Translations under genes and position numbers: made by a program
Part shown: positions 59,835 through 64,000 of the stretch, in pieces
How positions within the stretch are numbered: position 1 is the first letter of the stretch
How the letters are laid out: every line of letters starts with the position of its first letter
Source of the DNA: Pantoea vagans
GTDB lineage: Bacteria; Pseudomonadota; Gammaproteobacteria; Enterobacterales; Enterobacteriaceae
Length of the DNA stretch: 64,000 nucleotides
Reading direction: 5' to 3'
Assembly (NCBI RefSeq): GCF_001506165.1
Contig: NZ_CP011427.1
Location: 496,001 to 560,000, forward strand
Notes under the pieces: generated by a model
Database searches by the model: none
What the model was told of the DNA's origin: nothing
The model's input: only the letters and a program-made list of their open reading frames with translations

Positions 59835-61982
59835 ATGAATCCATTGAAAATCGCTGCCAGCGTAGCGGTAGCACCAAGCCTCAGCCTGAACACCGCACGT
59901 GATGTGGTGACGCTGGACAATACTGATTTTACGGATGTGGCGGCGGTTGTCGTCTCACTGGCGGATACGCGCAGCGGCGTGTTAACGCTGTTGCGCCAGA
60001 CCGGCTTTAATTTGCCGGTGTTTGTGGCTAACGCGTTCGATGAAGAAGTGCTAAAGCTGCCGGGCGTGACCGGCGAAATCAATGGCGCTGAGGAAGAGTG
60101 GGAGGCGCTGGAAGACGCCGCGCAAGCCTATGAATCTGACCTGCTGCCGCCATTCTTCGATACGCTCACCCGCTATGTCGATATGCAGAACAGCACCTTT
60201 GCGTGCCCAGGTCACCAGGGCGGTGCGTTTTTCCGCAAACATCCGGCGGGCCGTCAGTTCTATGAATTCTATGGCGAGAACGTCTTCCGTTCCGATATGT
60301 GCAACGCCGACGTCAAATTAGGTGATTTGCTGATCCATGAAGGATCGGCCAAAGATGCGCAGAAGTTTGCCGCCAAAGTCTTTAACGCCGACAAAACCTA
60401 CTTCGTGCTGAATGGCACCTCCAGCGCCAACAAAGTGGTGACCAACGCCATGCTGACCCGTGGCGACCTGGTGTTGTTCGACCGTAACAACCACAAATCC
60501 AACCACCACGGCGCGCTGATTCAGGCGGGAGCCACGCCAGTGTATCTGGAAGCGGCCCGTAATCCATTTGGTTTTATTGGTGGCATTGATGCGCACTGTT
60601 TCGATGAGGCTTATCTGCGTGAGCAGGTACAAAAAGTGGCGCCGCATCGTGCCAAAGAGCAGCGTCCGTTCCGTCTGGCAATCATCCAACTCGGCACCTA
60701 TGACGGCACCGTGTATAACGCGCGTCAGGTGGTAGACCGCATCGGCCATCTGTGTGATTACATCCTGTTTGACTCCGCGTGGCTGGGCTACGAGCAGTTC
60801 ATTCCGTTGATGGCAGGCTGCTCGCCGCTGACGCTGGAACTCAACGAAAACGATCCCGGCATTTTTGTTACACAGTCGGTGCATAAGCAGCTGGCGGGTT
60901 TCTCCCAGACTTCGCAAATCCACAAAAAAGACAACCACATCCGCGGGCAGAAACGCTTCTGTCCGCATAAGCGTTTAAACAATGCCTTTATGCTGCACGC
61001 CTCAACCAGCCCGTTCTATCCGCTGTTTGCTGCTCTGGATATCAACGCCAAAATGCACCAGGGTGATGCGGGGCGCAGCATGTGGCATGACTGCGTCACC
61101 CATGGCATTGATGCGCGCAAAGCGATTCTGGAACGCTGCGAGATGATCCAACCGTTCCTGCCAGAGAAAGTGCACGGCAAGCTGTGGCAATCCGCCGAAA
61201 CCGACGCAATTGCTGCCGATCCTGCCTACTTCAGCTTTGAGCCGGGCGCGAAATGGCACGGATTCGCGGGTTACGATGAGGGGCAATATTTAGTCGATCC
61301 CTGCAAGCTGCTGCTGACCACGCCAGGCATTGATGCCGCCAGCGGTGAGTACACCAGCTTTGGTATTCCGGCGACCATCCTGGCGAACTATCTGCGCGAA
61401 AACGGCATTGTGCCAGAGAAGTGCGACCTCAACTCCATCCTGTTCCTGCTGACCCCAGCGGAGAACACCGAGAAGATGGCACACCTGGTGGCGATGCTGG
61501 AGCAGTTTGAAAACCACGTGAAAGAGGATGCGCTGCTGGCGGAAGTGCTGCCGAGTGTTTATCGCAAGAATATTGAGCGCTACAAAGGCTACACGCTGCG
61601 CCGCCTGTGCCAGGAAATGCACGATCTTTATGTTAGCTACGATGTGAAAGATCTGCAGAAGGCGATGTTCCGTGAGGCATGCTTCCCGAAAGTGGAAGTG
61701 AACCCGCAGGATGCGCATCAGGCTTATATTCGTGGCGAAGTTGAGCTGGTGCCGATTGCCAAAGCAGAAGGCCGCATTGCAGCCGAAGGTGCCTTGCCGT
61801 ATCCACCGGGCGTGCTCTGTGTGGTACCGGGTGAAGTGTGGGGCGGGGCGGTGCAGCGTTACTTCCTCGCGCTGGAAGAGGGGATCAATCTGTTGCCTGG
61901 CTTCTCACCGGAGCTGCAGGGGGTTTACACCGAGGAAGATGAGAGCGGTCGTAAGCATCTGGTGGCGAATATGATGGTGTAA
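59835..61982 (+). CDS. speC: Ornithine decarboxylase, constitutive biosynthetic type
   Basis: A 715-residue PLP enzyme of the prokaryotic ornithine/lysine/arginine decarboxylase family that makes putrescine. It is very close to E. coli SpeC (711 residues). The PLP lysine is Lys351 in FVTQSVHKQLAGFSQTSQIHKKDNHIRG; LNGTSSANKVVTNA and FDRNNHKSNHHGALIQAGATPVYLEA are also typical. An N-terminal response-regulator-like wing domain (about 25-105) is present. Its place opposite mltC-yggX-mutY supports SpeC over the degradative SpeF; no potE follows. Confidence 0.95.
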   Translation: MNPLKIAASVAVAPSLSLNTARDVVTLDNTDFTDVAAVVVSLADTRSGVLTLLRQTGFNLPVFVANAFDEEVLKLPGVTGEINGAEEEWEALEDAAQAYESDLLPPFFDTLTRYVDMQNSTFACPGHQGGAFFRKHPAGRQFYEFYGENVFRSDMCNADVKLGDLLIHEGSAKDAQKFAAKVFNADKTYFVLNGTSSANKVVTNAMLTRGDLVLFDRNNHKSNHHGALIQAGATPVYLEAARNPFGFIGGIDAHCFDEAYLREQVQKVAPHRAKEQRPFRLAIIQLGTYDGTVYNARQVVDRIGHLCDYILFDSAWLGYEQFIPLMAGCSPLTLELNENDPGIFVTQSVHKQLAGFSQTSQIHKKDNHIRGQKRFCPHKRLNNAFMLHASTSPFYPLFAALDINAKMHQGDAGRSMWHDCVTHGIDARKAILERCEMIQPFLPEKVHGKLWQSAETDAIAADPAYFSFEPGAKWHGFAGYDEGQYLVDPCKLLLTTPGIDAASGEYTSFGIPATILANYLRENGIVPEKCDLNSILFLLTPAENTEKMAHLVAMLEQFENHVKEDALLAEVLPSVYRKNIERYKGYTLRRLCQEMHDLYVSYDVKDLQKAMFREACFPKVEVNPQDAHQAYIRGEVELVPIAKAEGRIAAEGALPYPPGVLCVVPGEVWGGAVQRYFLALEEGINLLPGFSPELQGVYTEEDESGRKHLVANMMV

Positions 61983-61990
61983 TAAACAGA

Positions 61991-62039
61991 GCGGTCGCCA
62001 TGAATGGCGACCGCACAGGTTTTAAGGGCGCACCCTGTA
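61991..62039. repeat. Palindromic intergenic repeat, copy 8 (degenerate second half)
   Basis: Hairpin A at 61991-62014 has extended 11-bp arms GCGGTCGCCAT/ATGGCGACCGC. The B half is reduced to GGGCGCACCCTGTAG. It lies between the convergent speC and mltC genes. Confidence 0.75.
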
Positions 62040-62041
62040 GA

Positions 62042-63121
62042 TCAATACCGATGATAACTGCGCTGCGCCTGGCTCACTTTATACAGATAACGGCGAGATT
62101 CGGCTGACGGATGGTTGGTGGTCAGCGTCTGATAAACCTGGCTCGGCGACATGCCGTTGATGGTTGAGAAGGCACGATCCTTATCGCTGGAGAAGACGCG
62201 CAGTACGCTTCCCGCACCGCCGTTGTAAGCGGTAATCACCGCATAACGACGTGACAGCGGATCCTGAATCCCACCTAAATAACTCTTCTGCAGCAGCGAC
62301 AGATACGCGGTACCGGCATCAATGTTATTGGCTGGATCCAGCAGATAGCTGCGGCTCGGTTTACCCCATTTCCCTTTCATACGGAACACATCCACCCCGG
62401 CCGTATGCTGAACCACCTGCATTAAGCCCAGTGCGTCAGAGTTGCTCACCGCATAGGGGTTGAAACTCGATTCGGTCTGCATAATCGCCAGAATCAAGGA
62501 TGCATCAACGCCATACTCTTCAGCCGCTTTACGTACCAGCGGCAGGTATTTGTGCGCACGTTTATCGAGGTGGTTCGGCACCATTGGAATGGTGACAGAC
62601 CAGATCACATGCAAGCCAGAGGTGCGTTTTTGCAGCTTGTTCTGAATCAGGTAATCCGCAAAGCTGGCGGCGCGGCCCTGCCAGCGAATCGGTTGACCGG
62701 TGTTATCCAGCACCTGGCCGTAAAGCAGCGGCTCTTTACTGATCTGGATATCGTTGGCATCGGAGTAGAGATCAACATTACCCGGATCGTCACCGATTAA
62801 TAGCGTGGTGATGATCGCCTGGCGCAAGCTGGCCATTGGATCGGTACCGGCGATGGTCTCAATGGTGATGCTACCGCTGTCGAAGTTGATGTGACTGCGG
62901 GTGTAATAGCTGTCGCTGTATTTGACGTAATCCTTTGGTCCGGCGATCAGAACCTCATTGATTCCCCAAATATTTTCAATGTTGGCGGCAAACTGCCCCA
63001 TCAGAATATCGAAACCGTTGGTGTCCTTAACCCACTCTTCATGATACTGCGATTGTTTTTGTCCGGAGCAGGAAACCAAAAGTGGTGCAATCACCAGCAG
63101 GGCTATCAGTTTTTTATTCAT
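62042..63121 (-). CDS. mltC: Membrane-bound lytic murein transglycosylase C
   Basis: A 359-residue outer-membrane lipoprotein. The lipobox LLVSC places the acylated cysteine at residue 18. An N-terminal MltC-specific domain (about 25-190) precedes a goose-lysozyme-like domain with the catalytic Glu217 in [13 protein letters not shown], and [27 protein letters not shown] and [14 protein letters not shown]. It cleaves peptidoglycan to 1,6-anhydromuropeptides. It follows yggX, as in E. coli. Confidence 0.95.
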   Translation of the reverse strand: MNKKLIALLVIAPLLVSCSGQKQSQYHEEWVKDTNGFDILMGQFAANIENIWGINEVLIAGPKDYVKYSDSYYTRSHINFDSGSITIETIAGTDPMASLRQAIITTLLIGDDPGNVDLYSDANDIQISKEPLLYGQVLDNTGQPIRWQGRAASFADYLIQNKLQKRTSGLHVIWSVTIPMVPNHLDKRAHKYLPLVRKAAEEYGVDASLILAIMQTESSFNPYAVSNSDALGLMQVVQHTAGVDVFRMKGKWGKPSRSYLLDPANNIDAGTAYLSLLQKSYLGGIQDPLSRRYAVITAYNGGAGSVLRVFSSDKDRAFSTINGMSPSQVYQTLTTNHPSAESRRYLYKVSQAQRSYHRY

Positions 63122-63142
63122 TGTAAATGCGTGCCTGATTCG

Positions 63143-63169
63143 AAAAAGAGGGCCTCAAAGGGAGGCCCT
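63143..63169 (-). terminator. Terminator/attenuator between yggX and mltC
   Basis: On the minus strand an 8-bp stem AGGGCCTC/GAGGCCCT with a 5-base loop is followed by C and five T. It lies just after the yggX stop and 22 bases before mltC, so mltC is either partly uncoupled from mutY-yggX or read through. Confidence 0.8.
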
Positions 63170-63175
63170 GAACGG

Positions 63176-63448
63176 TTATTTTTCCGGCGGGGTGAAACCT
63201 TCGATGTGCACATCTTTGCCTTCGAACAGGAAATTAATCATCTCCTTCTCCAGCACTTTGCGATCTTCCGGGTTCATCATGTTGAGCTTCTTCTCGTTAA
63301 TCAACATGGTCTGCTTGGACATCCACTGCTGCCAGGCTTCTTTAGAAATCTCGTTATAGATGCGCTTGCCAATCTCGCCAGGGTAGAGCTGAAAGTCCTG
63401 ACCTTCAGCGTCGCGTTGCAGAAACGTACAAAAAATGGTGCGGCTCAT
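63176..63448 (-). CDS. yggX: Fe(2+)-trafficking / oxidative protection protein YggX
   Basis: A 90-residue protein, the usual length, with [52 protein letters not shown]. YggX helps protect iron-sulfur enzymes. Its ATG overlaps the mutY stop (TAATG) with GGAAGAG upstream, so translation is coupled to mutY. Confidence 0.96.
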   Translation of the reverse strand: MSRTIFCTFLQRDAEGQDFQLYPGEIGKRIYNEISKEAWQQWMSKQTMLINEKKLNMMNPEDRKVLEKEMINFLFEGKDVHIEGFTPPEK

Positions 63449-64000
63449 TACTCTTCCTCTTCGATCATGCTTGAACGCAGTTTTAGCTGCTGGGGATGGC
63501 GCAGTTCGTGCAGTAAGCGCTCAACCGGCGCAGCCAACCCCACTGACGGTGGTTGCGCTAAGTTATACCAGAGACCGCTCACTTCATCCATCAGCGACCC
63601 GGCAGAAGGCCACGCCAGCCACATAGGCACAATATCTAAGTGGAAATGGCTAAAGGTGTGACGAAATGCCGTTAATTGCTGGGGTTTGGCATGAATACCG
63701 CGCTCGGCGAGCCAGTCAGTTAGCGCTTGCTCACTGGTGAACTGCGGGAAGCAGAACAAGCCGCCCCACAGGCCCACAGGCGGGCGCTGTTCGAGGAACA
63801 CCTCATCACCATGCTGAATCATCAGGAACCAGCCACTGCGTTCTGGAATGGTCACTTTGGGTTTCTTGCCCGGATATTCAGTCCAGCTGCTGTTGGCGTA
63901 AGCCACACAGCCATTGCTCAATGGGCAAATCTCACACTTAGGGCGTGAGCGAGTGCACACTAACGCGCCAAGATCCATCATCGCCTGGTTGAACTGACTG
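63448..64000 (-). CDS. mutY: Adenine DNA glycosylase MutY, C-terminal part (gene cut by window edge)
   Basis: About 184 codons of the C-terminal half are present; the frame stays open to the window edge ([12 protein letters not shown] matches MutY). The four Fe-S cluster cysteines are in [17 protein letters not shown], followed by the linker and the NUDIX-like C-terminal domain ([36 protein letters not shown]) that reads 8-oxoguanine. The enzyme removes adenine mispaired with 8-oxoG. The catalytic part lies outside the window. Cotranscribed with yggX. Confidence 0.96.
   Translation of the reverse strand, partial: SQFNQAMMDLGALVCTRSRPKCEICPLSNGCVAYANSSWTEYPGKKPKVTIPERSGWFLMIQHGDEVFLEQRPPVGLWGGLFCFPQFTSEQALTDWLAERGIHAKPQQLTAFRHTFSHFHLDIVPMWLAWPSAGSLMDEVSGLWYNLAQPPSVGLAAPVERLLHELRHPQQLKLRSSMIEEEE

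Noticed and set aside
60318..60968. 216-codon minus-strand frame inside speC
   Set aside because: speC is almost collinear with E. coli SpeC along the whole region, so the antisense frame results from codon bias.
1..64000. tRNA, rRNA or prophage genes
   Set aside because: I looked for these while reading and saw no candidate that I could support by structure or protein motifs; a dedicated covariance search would be more sensitive.

Overview
The window looks like chromosome of a plant- or environment-associated enterobacterium of the Pantoea/Erwinia group. The right end carries mutY-yggX-mltC facing speC, a conserved enterobacterial neighbourhood (E. coli also has nupG between mltC and speC). 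Elsewhere there is a cytoplasmic trehalase closely resembling E. coli TreF, a qorB/HxlR (ytfG/ytfH-like) pair and a HmuSTUV haem locus. The rest is mostly accessory metabolism: tartrate, inositol-like sugars, gallate-type phenolic acids, drug efflux and fimbriae. I saw no tRNA, rRNA, CRISPR array, phage or transposase gene. The assignment to a genus is an inference from gene content and order.

Left to right. 1-10.3 kb: an RpiR-type regulator, then an eight-gene chaperone-usher fimbrial operon on the minus strand (major subunit, second subunit, usher, chaperone, four minor subunits), a DHA2 efflux transporter, and a two-domain tip-adhesin-like gene separated from the operon by that transporter. 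10.5-14 kb: tartrate dehydrogenase and tartrate transporter with a divergent LysR regulator. 14-18 kb: LacI-type regulator, Gfo/Idh/MocA dehydrogenase, SDR and an orphan sugar-binding protein. 18.3-25.2 kb: LysR regulator and a seven-gene operon with a flavin monooxygenase, two carboxymuconolactone-decarboxylase/AhpD-like proteins and a complete polar-amino-acid-type ABC transporter. 25.3-29.8 kb: a compact operon hxlR-emrA-emrB-fabF behind a perfect 15-bp inverted repeat; I read it as a candidate resistance operon against a fatty-acid-synthesis inhibitor, combining efflux and a spare target enzyme. 29.9-43 kb: short-type mannonate dehydratase, diguanylate cyclase, amidohydrolase plus ABM-domain protein with LysR, MFS transporter, alpha/beta hydrolase, trehalase, qorB/hxlR and a dienelactone-hydrolase-like protein. 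43.3-51.4 kb: Rob-like AraC regulator, a Fur-box-preceded group (HbpS-like, SDR, siderophore-interacting protein, PadR), and gallate decarboxylase genes lpdC/lpdB with a DUF554 membrane protein and LysR. 51.4-58 kb: SelT/W-like protein and a TonB receptor-HmuSTUV haem uptake operon behind a Fur box. 58.3-64 kb: acuI-like reductase, ornithine decarboxylase with a long leader holding two short ORFs, then mltC, yggX and partial mutY.

A dispersed palindromic repeat runs through the window. Each unit is a hairpin of the form GGTCGCCATnnATGGCGACC joined by CCTAC...GTAGG to a second hairpin GGTGCGCATnnATGCGCACC. I count eight full or partial copies, all beyond gene 3' ends and most between convergent genes, where at least one clearly has the form of a bidirectional terminator. 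Two longer inverted-repeat elements (136 bp at 40506-40641 and about 305 bp at 57999-58303) look like MITEs or structured RNA elements. The trehalase gene appears to start at an ATT codon behind a perfect AGGAGG.
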